A DNA stretch of 64,000 nt, taken from NCBI GenBank assembly GCA_047495785.1, contig JBLDXI010000003.1, forward strand, positions 1,798,001 through 1,862,000, read 5' to 3'. Every line of letters begins with the position of its first letter. Within the stretch, counting starts at the first letter, position 1. Positions 41,837-52,918 of this stretch are shown here, one piece after another. The stretch comes from Lepidodermella squamata. Its lineage: Eukaryota > Gastrotricha. A program made the translations under genes and the position numbers. Below the pieces are notes generated by a model, which was not told where the DNA came from, searched no databases, and was given only the letters and a program-made list of their open reading frames with translations.

Positions 41837-42480
41837 CTAAATTTTGGAAATAACCATTTTAGCTAAACTACGAAAGTGGCTCAAGTTTGCGCCCCGATAT
41901 AGGTGCACCGCGTGTTTCTGGCCGACGGTTAGCCACCCAAGTCGATGCTGAAGCGGTGTCGGATCTGCCAAAAGATGTACGCCGTGTATGATTTTGATAG
42001 CTCGATCTTGTGACGATTGCAGATTGTCGCTAGTCGAATTTGACGCCTGCCCAAGGGTTACGTCGCCATAATTCAGATAGCTGACGACCAGCCCATTGTT
42101 CTTCATAGCTGCAGTTTTGCGATCGAGTCCAGCCTGTCAGCCTCGACAGCCTGTTTGAGAGCAAACAAGCCTTTTCTTGCTTTCCTTTCAGCCATCTCAA
42201 CGTGCTCATCGAATTTTAACTTGATGTCGATATCAAAACCAAGGGTTGATTTCTGACGGCTTTGTCGCAACCTCGCCGATTGAGACATTGAAATCGGGCG
42301 CTGTCAAGAAGTTGTGGCTTGAGAAGCGTGAATTGCCATTCACTGCAAGGCTGTTTTGTTTAAGCCATGCGCACACCCTGTTGATTTTTTATTGAAGAAC
42401 TGAATGGAGTTCGTTGATGTTCTTCCATCCGTAAAAAATGGTAATGCCGTCGGCGTATTGTGCTATACACCGCATCAACT
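41837..42480 (-). pseudogene. Decayed LINE (non-LTR) reverse transcriptase fragment
   Basis: Reading the minus strand, the fragment starts at the RT active-site box, here QYADGITIF (family YADD, so the second Asp is lost). It continues with CAWLKQNSLAVNG, then TLGFDIDIKLKFDEHV and LVVSYLNYG, in the order found in LINE polymerases. It is broken by a stop near 42388 and frame changes near 42288 and 42105. No 5' part, endonuclease or second ORF is present. Confidence 0.8.
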
Positions 42481-42540
42481 CAAAATCAAAATCAAAACCA
42501 TATTATACTCATTATTTTTTCATGCGAGAACATCATATCG

Positions 42541-42660
42541 TTAGCGTCGTTGAATACTAACTCGGATTTAGGCTTGTTTACATCCATTTCAAGATCGCCA
42601 GTGACAAGTAAAAAGCGGCTTTTTTACGTGAATGAAGAGGCAAAAACAGAAGGCTGAAAT
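42541..42660. repeat. Half copy of the palindromic MITE
   Basis: Begins TTAGCGTCGTTGAATACTAA, then CTCGGATTTAGGCTTGTTTA, as in the left end of the family. There is no matching right inverted repeat. Lies next to the LINE relic. Confidence 0.6.
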
Positions 42661-43324
42661 AACTGAACCAAATACAGTCGACGACATTTCAGCTGCGACA
42701 ATTTAGCTGACGACAGTTCAGCCCATTATACATAAAAATATGACGCCGTTTCAGCCCGCGACAAATTAACCAACGTCAGTTTAGTCCCAGTTTAAACAAT
42801 CATTTAACTGGGGACATTCAGCATTGCTCTTAGGTTTTCTGATGTTTCAGGGATCATGTTATCCTAGCCCATCTCGAATAGAGCCCAGTTTTTCACCCTT
42901 TTGGGACATTAAGAATCTAGAGGACCGGGCTGGTATTTCAACATTTGCGGTATGCCACTTAGGTGACCCTGGAGAAGTGTGGAAATCGCTAGAGGGACTG
43001 GGAGTAGGAAAAGACCTTATCGAAAATATAAAGGCCATATAAAGAGACTGCATAGCAGCAGTTAGGGTTGGCGAAGTTTCGAATTTCGACTTGACGCAAG
43101 CTCACTATTCCGTTTTTCCCTCCTGATTGCGCCATAAATGTTGGGGGCTGTACGAAACTAAGGGGGCTCTGAATTGAGCCATTAAAACTGTCCTGCTTTC
43201 CGTAGAAGACTTTGCATTAGTAAACCGGTATCGAGAGCGAGGTGTAGTTCATTCGTTTCTCGTTTCCATTCCACATTCCACTCTGATCATTAAGTTACCT
43301 ATGGCTGTACACAGGATCCAGTCA
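42661..43324. other. Gene-free spacer
   Basis: Contains a short degenerate run of CGACA-TTTCAGC-like units at about 42675-42780. I found no gene. Confidence 0.45.
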
Positions 43325-43395
43325 GGCTCAGTAGCTTAGTGGTAGAGCGTCTGTCTCGTAAACAGAAGATCGCGGGTTCAATTCCCGCCTGGGCC
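43325..43395 (+). tRNA. tRNA-Thr (anticodon CGT), copy 3
   Basis: Third identical 71-nt copy, with a complete cloverleaf and the same acceptor, anticodon loop and T arm as the other two. Confidence 0.95.
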
Positions 43396-43827
43396 TACAA
43401 TCATCAATTTTTGCAAAATCTGAAACCCAAGCCCCAAAACGGACTGATTAATCCAACAACATACCAAAGTTACACGATTGATAAATTGGAGATTAGGGTG
43501 CGGCTCATTTAGTGTAGGATTAGCGATGAGTAACGCATTTTTTTTCGGTCGCAGCCTGATTGTTTACCTTGGTCGTACCACCCAAGTCCGGTATCTCTAC
43601 TACCACGTGATCATGTTTATGTGTTTGTATCTAATCTACCGTCTACCGTATACGGTAAAAAAATGACGAGAAGCAAAAAAAACGTGACCAGAGATTATAG
43701 AGCACGTGAAACGGCGCGTGGGCATCGGTGATTCGCATGAGCGCTCGACCTGCATTGGCGCATAAATACTTCCTGCCTGTTTAATTCAGACACAATAAAA
43801 ACGAAAAAAAAACAGTAACCAAGCAGA
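43396..43827. other. Promoter region of the first dioxygenase gene
   Basis: About 430 bp between tRNA-Thr and the ATG at 43828. It includes a CATAAATAC motif about 70 bp before the start that could act as a TATA box. No other feature. Confidence 0.4.
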
Positions 43828-45599
43828 ATGTTTGCTCGTTATCTATTAAGAAACCTTGCGGTTAATGGCCGCATTTCAAAGCTGCATCACAGCACCTCTT
43901 CAAGCCAACGCCCTGAATGGTTGCAACATATCTTCCGCGACAAAAGGACCTACTTTGAAAATGCAGATGTCCAATCTGGAATTACTAAATTCTTCCTGAA
44001 GGACGTAAAATTGGATTCGAAAGGAAGGCATTTCAAGCTCGAATTCGCCAATGGAAGAACAATGGAAACGTCTTTTGTTGCTCTCAGAGAGTCCTGCCAA
44101 TGCCCTCAATGCTTCTTCCCTGATGCGCAACAACGCAAGCTCCATCTCCTTCAACGAAACATTGAGAAAATTCAACCGGTTGGAAATTCGGTCGAGAGTG
44201 TTACCTTCAACGAAGAGGACCAAATGTTGCGCGTAAAATGGGAGAACGACGATCATGTCAGCAGTTTTTCTGGGCCCTGGCTCTACTCAACATTCAACGC
44301 AAAACAGCCGCTATTCGAGTCAAATGTAAAGAAACCGTGGCGTGTTGCAGATCTTCCAAAGGGGAACTTATTGGTACATGATTTTGCCAAAATTTTCGAT
44401 CCGCAAAACCAGGCTGCTCTGCTACACTTTTTGAACGATTTTACTACGTTTGGAATCGTCAAAATTGCGAATGCGCCGAAAGAAGCTGGAACGCTCAAGA
44501 AAATGTTCCCCAAAATTTTCAACTACATTCGAGCCACTCATCTCGGGTAAGTATTCTTCTCCGTGATCCTCATCGTTCGTGGCGCGGAAGAACTAGCTCG
44601 CGTTTAGCGTTTTTGCCTGAAGGGCGGATTCTTCCGCGCTACAACGATTATTTACTCGTGTTGAGCTTTCCTTATCTTCTCAATCTATATTGACGCTTTA
44701 AAATCTGGCATTTCGCCCTATCTTCTTAGTCCAAAGTTCATTCTTGCCGGCCCTCAGCCAGCTTCTTATCTCAACACGTTTGCACTGAGGAAGTGGGAGC
44801 TTCGTGTAGCTTCTATGAGCCAAGTTTGTCATGTAGGTTGAATATTGGCTGAAGGTCCATAGTCCACTTGGCTTAGCTATGAGTATTAACTTGTTTATGT
44901 CTTATCAGGTTAATAGACCAAATCGAGATCAAGCCAGTCGCTACGAACATTGGCTATCAAAATGGCGGGGTACCGCAGCACACAGACCTTGCCTACTACG
45001 AACAGCAGCCTAACATTCAAATTTTTCATTGCATCCGGCAGAGCGACGTAGGCGGGGAATCAAGTTTTGCTGACAGCCATGCAGTTGTTGCTGCTTTGAA
45101 AGAGCGCTATCCGAAGGCTTTCAAGCTACTGACCGAAACCAAGATAAATTTCTACATTTACCACAGTGATGAGTTTGGCGGGTTGATCACGCAGAGAGGA
45201 ACCGTGATCAGGCTCGACAAAACTGGCCAGGTCGAGAAATTCGTCCTCTCGAATCAAACCCTTGATTCACTGAGAGGAATGTCTGCTAGAGATCAAATCG
45301 AGTACTACGAGGCGCTTCAAACTTTGATGAAGCTACTCGATTCGCCTGAATTCAAAGTCAACACGAAAATGCAAGCGGGTGAGATGGTCATGTTCGATAA
45401 CTTTAGGGTGACTCATGGCCGGCAATCTTTCACGCAAGCTGCCCCGAGATTGATTGAATCGTGTTACTTTGACTGGGACTCCATCAATGCGAGAATACGG
45501 CAATTGCGAGCTGATCTATTCAGACAACGCCTCGACAAATGGTGGGCTGAACAACAGAGCTTGAAAATCGATCGAGTCAAGGCTGTTGCTTCTAATTAA
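43828..45599 (+). CDS. Gamma-butyrobetaine/trimethyllysine dioxygenase, mitochondrial-type
   Basis: Two exons, 43828..44546 and 44909..45599, with a 362-nt intron, long for this window; 469 aa. This is an Fe(II)/2-oxoglutarate hydroxylase of the carnitine biosynthesis group. The N-terminal zinc motif is C-x-C-x2-C (CQCPQC from residue 90). The iron ligands are H264 and D266 in HTDLAYY and distal H409 in RVTHGR. The N-terminus (MFARYLLRNLAVNGRISK) is basic and amphipathic, as in mitochondrial targeting peptides, and the next gene lacks it. Trimethyllysine dioxygenase is the mitochondrial member in animals, but the sequence alone does not separate it from gamma-butyrobetaine dioxygenase. Confidence 0.92.
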
Positions 45600-45929
45600 A
45601 CCAGTATTCAGTGACGGAAAGCCCGTTGTGAGACATATTTTATGATAATTTACCTAAATTTCCACGCCATCATTTTCGGGCTCATTTGACCTTTAAACGG
45701 ACTGATGAAATGAAAGCTTTGAGCTCGTTTACTGAAAGAAAACGGTTTCCTTTCATGTTACTTTACTGTAGCGTAAAGGAATATGTCAATACCATGAATC
45801 CACATGTAATATTGAATTAGCTCGGCAAACCTGCTGAAAAGCTCAATGGCTGCTGACCAGTGCAACTGAAATGGTCAAACATTAGGACTTATACTATAAA
45901 TTCTATACCTGATTAAGCTTTACGAAATA

Positions 45930-47297
45930 ATGGCCACGGTTGACGAAAAACCCCAATGGCTTCAGCATATATTTCGTGACAAACGAGCTTTTTTCGATGA
46001 ATCTGATATTGAATTCGGGCTGTCCAAGTTCTTCCTCATCGATGTTCTCATCGATACTGAAAGCCGAATGTTCAAGTTGAAATTCGCAAATGATAAAACG
46101 ATCGAGGTATCATTCTTCGCCTTACGCGAGGTTTGCCAATGCTCGCAATGTTTTGTTGCCGAATCTCAGCAGAGGAAACTTCATTTTAACGACAGAAATA
46201 TCGCAGATGTCAAACCAGATCAAAACAACTACGAATTCAGTCAAATCAACCAGATTCTCCGGCTAAAATGGGTAAATGATGGCCATTCAAGCTGCTACTC
46301 TGGACCTTGGCTCTACTCAACATTCCAGGCTACACATCCGTTATTCCAACCTATCCCAAAAAAGCCATGGAGTGTAGCTGACCTACCGAATGGTTCTTTG
46401 ATTTCTTATGATTATTCAGAGATTACTGATGAGAAGAACTACGAAGCCTTACTATCTTGCCTTAATGACCTGTCAACATTTGGTATTGTGAAAATCGCGA
46501 ACGGCCCTATTGAAGAGGGAACCTTGAAACGCGTCTTCCCTCGAATTTTCAATTTCATCCGAGCAACTCATTGGGGGTAAGTTTTCCTTAAAAGGTTGTT
46601 ATTCTCTAATTAAAGCTTTTCACTTAGGGTTATCGATAGATTGCAAGTGAAAGCAGCAGCTACGAATGTTGCTCACCAGAATGGAATTTGCCCCCATCAT
46701 ACCGACCTAGCATATTACGACCAGCATCCTGAAGTTTTGCTCTTTCACTGTATCGAACAAAGCAGTGAGGGTGGTGAGTCTTGTTTCGCCGACAGTCATG
46801 CCGTAGTCGCTGCCTTGAAAGAACGACATCCGAAAGCCTTCAAAATTCTCTCAACCGTTCCAATCAATCTTTACTTCTATCATACTGAACACGAAGGGAC
46901 GATGTTTTATCAAAAAGGGACGGTCATCCGGCTGGATGAAAGCGGCAATGTCAAAGAATTCGTGCTATCAAACCAGCTAGATGCATTTCGCGGTATGAAA
47001 GGCCAGGATCAGATTGATTATTACGAGTCACTTCAAATTCTGATGAATCTGCTAAATTCGGCGGAATTTAACGTCAATGTGAGACTCAACCCGGGTGACA
47101 TGGTGATGTTTGATAATCTGCGAGTAACTCATGGCAGACAAGCTTTCCCAGCAGGATCCTCTCGTTTGATTGAAACCTGCTTCTACGACTGGGATCAAGT
47201 CAATGCAAGGATCCGCCAACTTAGAAGTGACTTATTCAGACAAAAATTGGAGAAATTGTGGTCTTCTCGAGATTTACTAGTTCATGATTCTGCTTAA
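45930..47297 (+). CDS. Gamma-butyrobetaine dioxygenase-like protein, cytosolic-type
   Basis: Two exons, 45930..46576 and 46628..47297, with the intron at the same position as in the upstream paralogue but only 51 nt; 438 aa. It starts directly at MATVDEKPQWLQHIFRD with no presequence, as expected for a cytosolic enzyme such as BBOX1, which makes L-carnitine from gamma-butyrobetaine using Fe(II), oxygen and 2-oxoglutarate. Zinc cysteines CQCSQC and iron ligands H240, D242 (HTDLAYY) and H384 are intact. The last 21 bp of the CDS overlap the end of the convergent receptor gene. The 330-bp gap before it (45600-45929) shows nothing else. Confidence 0.92.
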
Positions 47298-48600
47298 GGT
47301 TACAATTATCAATAAAAGCGATGCTAGAGATAACAGAGTGAAGAAGAGGACGTCAAATGTTCGTAATAAAGTCGCTTTCATGCTGAGGTAGTTGAAGCCA
47401 ATTTTCATTTTCGCAGCAAAAGATTTCCTTCGAGAGAGTTCGATGGTTAGCAAAGTGTAACAAGTACAGACAACTCCAATAATTTTGAAACCAGATAGCA
47501 ATTTGTCCACCTCAGCGACCTCCGAAGTGTTAGGCATGGAATCACTTATGGCACTCTGAGTCAAGGCGTATGCGAGAACAACTGAAAAAATACATCCCTT
47601 AATCACATCCTGATCTTCGGATTGCTTACCTGATATGCAGTATATTGGTCTATCGAGACTATCTGGCGGCATAAAGCCGCTTGAAAGGAGTAGGATCAGT
47701 AGGCAAATCGATGGTAGGAAGATGTTGAGAGCATAAACCTCAGGTTTTCGTTTGAACGTGAAGCTGTACGTGATTCTGTCGTAATTGACCAGCGGCTCCC
47801 CAGCGTAAGTGATGTTATCGATTGATACAGAGAAATCGGTTAAGGTCCATGGCTCTTCCGATCTGATGAATGTGTCTCGGCTGAAGTTCGTATTAGATTC
47901 AGTGCCAGTCAGGAGTCGCTGGAAAGGCGTTGAATGCCAGGACTCAAATGCCAAGCTACAGATTTGTTGATCGAACGGAAATTTCTTCAAGCTGAAAGAC
48001 AAATCAACATGGGGATTTGCTAAAAGAATCGCTTCAATTTACCTCAGCTGGCATGAAGCGTCAAAGGTAGCCCAAACAAACCAAATCACTGTACCATCTG
48101 AGATGTAACGAATGACCGTCTTGTCCAACAACCTGTTGAAATTCTGTGAGTATGATTGGGAAAATCATGCAAATCAAAATGAACTCTTCCAGAAACGTAG
48201 CGTCGCTGATGGCGTTGATAAACTGAATTTTCGGATGCCATCCAACTCTTGCAGGAACTTCAAAGTATTCCACTCCGTTTTCTGCATCAGATGAGCTGTT
48301 CCACATCGCACACGGATGGCCCCAAACAATGTCCAACTCAGCGAGGACCGAAAACTTCTGTAGCACGTCATCAATGCCTCGAAAGCCGACTGGATTCAGA
48401 TAAGCAGTTACAACGATAGGAGTTCGAAAGTCAACTACGGGCCTGTGACTCGAGGAAATATTGCATAATAGGTCGAATTCATTCTTCAAAACCTCCTCGT
48501 CCACCCTAAATCCAGCAGTTCCGTTTGATTTTGTCTCATCGAAGACAACAGAAACGGTCTTTGACGTATAAGCTAGCAAAATAAATGTGAAAGCGAGCAT
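47277..48600 (-). CDS. Cys-loop ligand-gated ion channel subunit (L2)
   Basis: Four exons: 48600..48185, 48132..48043, 47991..47630, 47581..47277; 390 aa. Start taken at the ATG at 48600, giving a signal peptide MLAFTFILLAYTSK. Extracellular domain with FRGIDD and INAISDATF motifs; Cys-loop of 13 intervening residues ending KKFPFDQQIC; M1 IFLPSICLLILLLSSGF; M2 with DR at the -1'/0' positions and Leu at 9'; M3; a short cytosolic loop; M4. It is the last of three head-to-tail receptor genes. Its 3' end overlaps the dioxygenase CDS tail to tail. Acidic -1' suggests cation conduction (inference). Confidence 0.88.
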
Positions 48601-48713
48601 GCTCAAAAGCACTGCCTATTGAGTAAAATCATGAGATAATCTTCATTCAATGCAAAAAACTGTCTGCACTTAATTCAAGTGCAAAAATTGAGCGCTATTT
48701 ATTTTCGCAAAGT

Positions 48714-50031
48714 TCAGGCCAGCATCTCTTTGACAACTAACCCAGTCAAGAGTATGGAAAGAATCGAAATGAAGACATAAAATGTCACATCAATTATCCT
48801 GAATAACTCTGAGTTGATTGTGAAGAATAAATTTGACTTTAAGTGAACTTTGCGGCGGAGACATTTTCGTTGGGTTAATTCAACAAATAACAGGTTGTAG
48901 AACGTGCAAGCAACGCCGATTACGCGGTAGCTTGAAAGAAGGACGACAATTTCAGCTATTTGAGATGACTTGGGTAGCGAGTAGTTTATGGAAGTCTGGA
49001 GAACGGCATACGCCACAACAACTGAAATAGCTGAAACAGGTCAAAATGTGACTGATAAAGGCAAGGAATTTCACCTGTCATACTATAAACAGGACGATTT
49101 GAGCAGCCTGGTTCCATGAAAACACTCGCGAGAATCATTATGTGAAGACAAATTGACGGCAGGAAAATGTTCAGATTGAAAACGTCAGACTTTCGTTTCA
49201 GCCGAAAAGTCACAACCATCCTATCGTAAAACGCCCATGAAGTCGCCTCGTAAACATGCTGCTTCAGGGTGGTATTTACTGATACGAGAGTCCATAGATC
49301 GCTCGGGGTGAAGAAATTAGACTCATTTAACGTCAAAGGAGTGTCTGATAGATCAACTGACTGCCTCATATGGTTATGCCAAGATTCGAGCTCTATCGTA
49401 CAGAATTGCTCATCGAATGGAAATTTCTTCAAGCTGAAACATAACTCTTACAAAAACTAAGTTAATGGTTGCCTATGACTTACTTTAGTTCACAGGATGA
49501 GTCAAAAGTTGTCCAAATGAACCAGGTCACATTACCATCTGGATGAAACTGGACCAATGTTTTATCGAGCAGAGTGTCCAGAAAAAGAGTGTCACTCATA
49601 GCATTGATGTGCTCTAAACGAGGATGCCATGTTTCTGAGGCTAGAATCTCGATAAAATCGATTCCGGTTGAGTTTGAGTCCCATTTTACGCAAGGATGCG
49701 TCCATGCAACATCCAACTCTGCTAGGACGCTGAATCTGTGATAATTTTTGTATTAAGGAGGATTAGTTCATGTGGAAATCATTGCTACCTCTCACCTCTC
49801 ATTCCGATCGTCAATCCCTCTAAATGCTATTGCTGTAAATGATAGCTTTAATTGGATCGGTGATGCGAAAGAAGCAACTGGCCGTGTTGAGGAGGTCAGT
49901 CCGCAAGTCCGCTCCATTTCCTTCCTAAGCAAATGTTCTGCCGGAGCGAACGGTTGAACACCAGCATCATCACCAAAGGCGATGCAAGCAAAACTGGTTA
50001 AAATTTGGAGTTGAAGAATGGGGTGCATCAT
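48714..50031 (-). CDS. Cys-loop ligand-gated ion channel subunit (L3)
   Basis: Four exons: 50031..49796, 49735..49484, 49433..49075, 49021..48714; 384 aa. Signal peptide from MMHPILQLQILTSFACIAFG. Contains AFRGIDD, LEHINAMSD, the 13-residue Cys-loop (KKFPFDEQFC), M1 IFLPSICLHIMILAS and M2 after CSNRPVYSMT, so -1' is Asn, unlike its neighbours. It lacks the intron that splits INAxSD in L2 and L4. The stop of L4 is only 63 bp upstream and the start of L2 is 113 bp downstream. Confidence 0.87.
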
Positions 50032-50094
50032 TCGCAGCAATTATGGCCTTTCAATTTGAGTTCTATCACGTCGTGTTTTATTTGCTTATCGCAT

Positions 50095-51402
50095 TCACGC
50101 GATCAAAAGAGCGAGCACAGTGACGTTCAAAAAGAAAGCGACAACGCCTAGAAAAGAGAAAAAGGCCAAATCTATAATGCGGATAGTTTTCACACGAATA
50201 CTGAATGGTTTACAGATCACGAATGTAACAGTCAGGCGTTGTTTATAAACTGTTTTAGTAGCAAGACCCGAAGTAATCAGAGTGTACAATGTGCAGATAA
50301 CCCCAATGATTCGATAGCAGGATAGTAACACTACAATATACGATATCTCAGATGATTTTGGTAGAGATTCGTTGATAGATGAATGAAGGACTGCGTAGGA
50401 TAAAACTACTGTAATGCAATAAAAAGGTCTATCGGTGTTCTCAGGAGGCATAAATCCGGATGAGATTAGTAAAATTAGTAAACACCACGACGGGAGGAAA
50501 ATGTTAACTGCGTATAATTCTGGTTTTCTATCGAAATGAAATTCGTAGATGACTCGGTTGTATGTTACGGATGGATCATCGTACGATATAGATTCCATGG
50601 TTGAGTTTGTGCCAACGAGCATCCAAACCTCTGCCGGTGAAATGAATTTAGCTAGATCGATTGTCAATTCACCGTCGACTGCCAAGCGCTGCCATCTCGT
50701 TGAATGCCAGGATTCAAAGGTCAAACTGCATTTCTGGTGGTCCAATGGGAATTTCTTTACACTAAAATCAGGAAACGTTGTTTACTTCAAGAAATTTGGG
50801 AGATGAACTAACTCCAAGTGGCAAAAAGATGTGAATGTTGTGACGACATACCACTTGACTCGGCCATCAGGCCAGAACCAAACTGGGGTACTACTTGCCA
50901 AGCTGGTGAAAATAATCATTAACACTTGATATTGGGACTGTTAGGAGTAAAGACCTTTCAAGATAGTTGCTATCGCTTTCGGCATTGATGTGCTGTAAAT
51001 TTGGATGCCAAACTTCGTCAGCTTTCATCTCGAATGAAGGTATGCTGTCTTCACTGGATTCATTCCACCGAACGCAAGGGTGATACCACGTCAAATCAAG
51101 CTCAGCCATCAAACTGAAGCTAGATGCCGAAAGAATTCTGGAAAAAGGCTCAATTTAAGGCATTATCTTTACCTCTGGCTTCTGTCATCAATCCCTCGAA
51201 ATCCAAGGGCAATCAAGGAGGTTGTTATATTCAATGGTACTCGGAAATCAATAACAGGCCGAGATTTAGCTGTGATGCCACATTTTTCAATCATGGCTCT
51301 CTTGAAAATCTCCTCATCAGGTAAGAAATTTGTCATGTTGCTATGGCATCTTACAGCAACAGATCTCGATAAAATTAAAATTAACCACAAAATAGCTGAC
51401 AT
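50095..51402 (-). CDS. Cys-loop ligand-gated ion channel subunit (L4)
   Basis: Four exons: 51402..51173, 51119..50955, 50902..50813, 50761..50095; 383 aa. Signal peptide from MSAILWLILILSRSVAV. Extracellular domain with GFRGIDD and LQHINAESD; Cys-loop of 13 intervening residues ending KKFPLDHQKC; M1 IFLPSWCLLILLISSGF; M2 after NTDRPFYCIT. The intron that interrupts M2 in L2 and L3 is absent here, so M1 to M4 are one exon. An AATAAA lies within 20 nt of its stop. First gene of the possible L4-L3-L2 operon. Confidence 0.87.
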
Positions 51403-51720
51403 GACTGATATATGCGATATGCTTCCATCGAAATTCTGGCATGGAAAAATCAGTCGTAGGAAACGGAAGTGCTCGATGGAAACGATTGAGCAATATTTAC
51501 TCGGATGCTTTCAGCTTTGTTTTTTCAGTCCCACAACATCAAACGTCACGATTCTGTGCCAAAGTGCTTGTATGACGCGCAATGCATGACTCTGCGCCAG
51601 CTAATAACACTATGCCGAGGCTAATGATGAATCACGGCCATAAAATGCAGCTCGGTGCAATAAGTGTGGGCATACTAAATTCAAGATAAGATAACGCTAT
51701 AAATTATGTAAGGGTTAAGA
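51403..51720. other. Divergent promoter between receptor L4 and SMP-30 gene
   Basis: A 318-bp spacer shared by two genes on opposite strands. A CTATAAATTA motif about 25 bp before the SMP-30 ATG could be its TATA box. No RNA or repeat seen. Confidence 0.45.
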
Positions 51721-52783
51721 ATGACTCGCGTGTGTAGACTAAAAATGTCATCAGCTAGAGATGATGGTGTGGAGGTCGTTAAGCTCCACGAAAAGGTTTG
51801 CAAAACCTTCGGAGATGGCCCAGTTTGGCTCGAAGACTCCGGCGAGCTTATGTTCGTCGATTTTTTCAAGGCTAAGGTATTTAAACTCAACGCAGCCACA
51901 AACGAGCTAACCTACAAAGTCGTACCAGGTAATACAACTAGAGTCTAGTTTTGCTTATCCAAAATGTTATAATTTAGGCAGAGGACTGGTAACTTTGGCC
52001 TATCCTACAACGCAAAAGGATGTGTTTGTAGCCCTAAGTTGGTGCGACATCGTTTCGTTCGACTGGAACGACCCTTTAAAAGTTCAGAACTTGGCAAGTT
52101 TCGTCGATGACCACGATTTTCATGCGAATGATGGTAAGGCGGATCGAAACGGCCATCTCTGGTTCGGAACTCTCTCCACCGAACCTAGTGATGAATTTGT
52201 GGTAAAACCAAACGCGGGTGGTATTTATTACGCAGAAACTGAGGATCAAGATAAATCTCAGTTGAAAGTTGCCAAAATTACTAATATCGACCCAGTAGAC
52301 CTAACAAACGGAATAGATTGGTCTATTGATAACCAAACAATGTTTGCAGTAGATACCGCACGAAGAGTTGTTAATGCTTTCAATTACGATGCATCAACTT
52401 GCGACTTGTCAAATCAAAGAGTTGTCATCGATTACGCTGAAGCTTCTGCGGAGCACGAGTCAAACCTTGGTAACCCTGATGGCTGTGCTATCGATGTTAA
52501 CAACAAGTTATGGATTGCTGGCTTCAAAGGATCAAATGTTTGCTGCTTCGATGTAGAAACTGGTCAACTTATCGATATGATTGATTTCGACGCTAGATCA
52601 ATAACTTCGGTTGCCTTTGGAGGGCCTCATATGAATCAGCTTTTCGTAACTAGTGCTCCTGGTACATATGAAGACGGCGGGTCGATCTACCGCGTGGACG
52701 GTCTTAATACTCGAGGAAATCCGGCTACAAGATTTAGAATCCCAGAAACACAATCGTCGAATGATTTTTATGACCGAGAATAA
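51721..52783 (+). CDS. Regucalcin/SMP-30/gluconolactonase family protein
   Basis: Two exons, 51721..51928 and 51978..52783, with a 49-nt intron; 337 aa. The six-bladed beta-propeller family hydrolyses sugar lactones using a bound divalent metal. Diagnostic stretches are FGDGPVW near the N-terminus (a Glu is usual where this protein has Asp), NDGKADRNGHLWFGT, NGIDWSIDNQTMFAVD and NPDGCAIDVNNKLWIA, which carry the metal-binding Asn and Asp of the family. The start could also be the ATG at 51745 (MSSARDDG). No signal peptide; cytosolic. Substrate not determinable. Confidence 0.9.
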
Positions 52784-52918
52784 AATAAACCTTGATTCGA
52801 ACCTCATTCCACCTTTTATCTCGGTTTTCGGCCATTATTCCTTATCGTTGAGAAAAATGACCCCGATAAGATGGAATAGGGAAGTTGGAATAGTGTAAGC
52901 CACCATATTTCGTGAAAA

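Noticed and set aside
42675-42780. Runs of CGACA-TTTCAGC-like units suggesting a tandem or CRISPR-like repeat
   Set aside because: Unit length and spacing are irregular and the units differ; no spacers of constant size. Simple degenerate repeat at most.
51080-51589. 169-codon plus-strand frame
   Set aside because: Antisense to the signal-peptide exon of receptor L4 and its upstream region; no domain.
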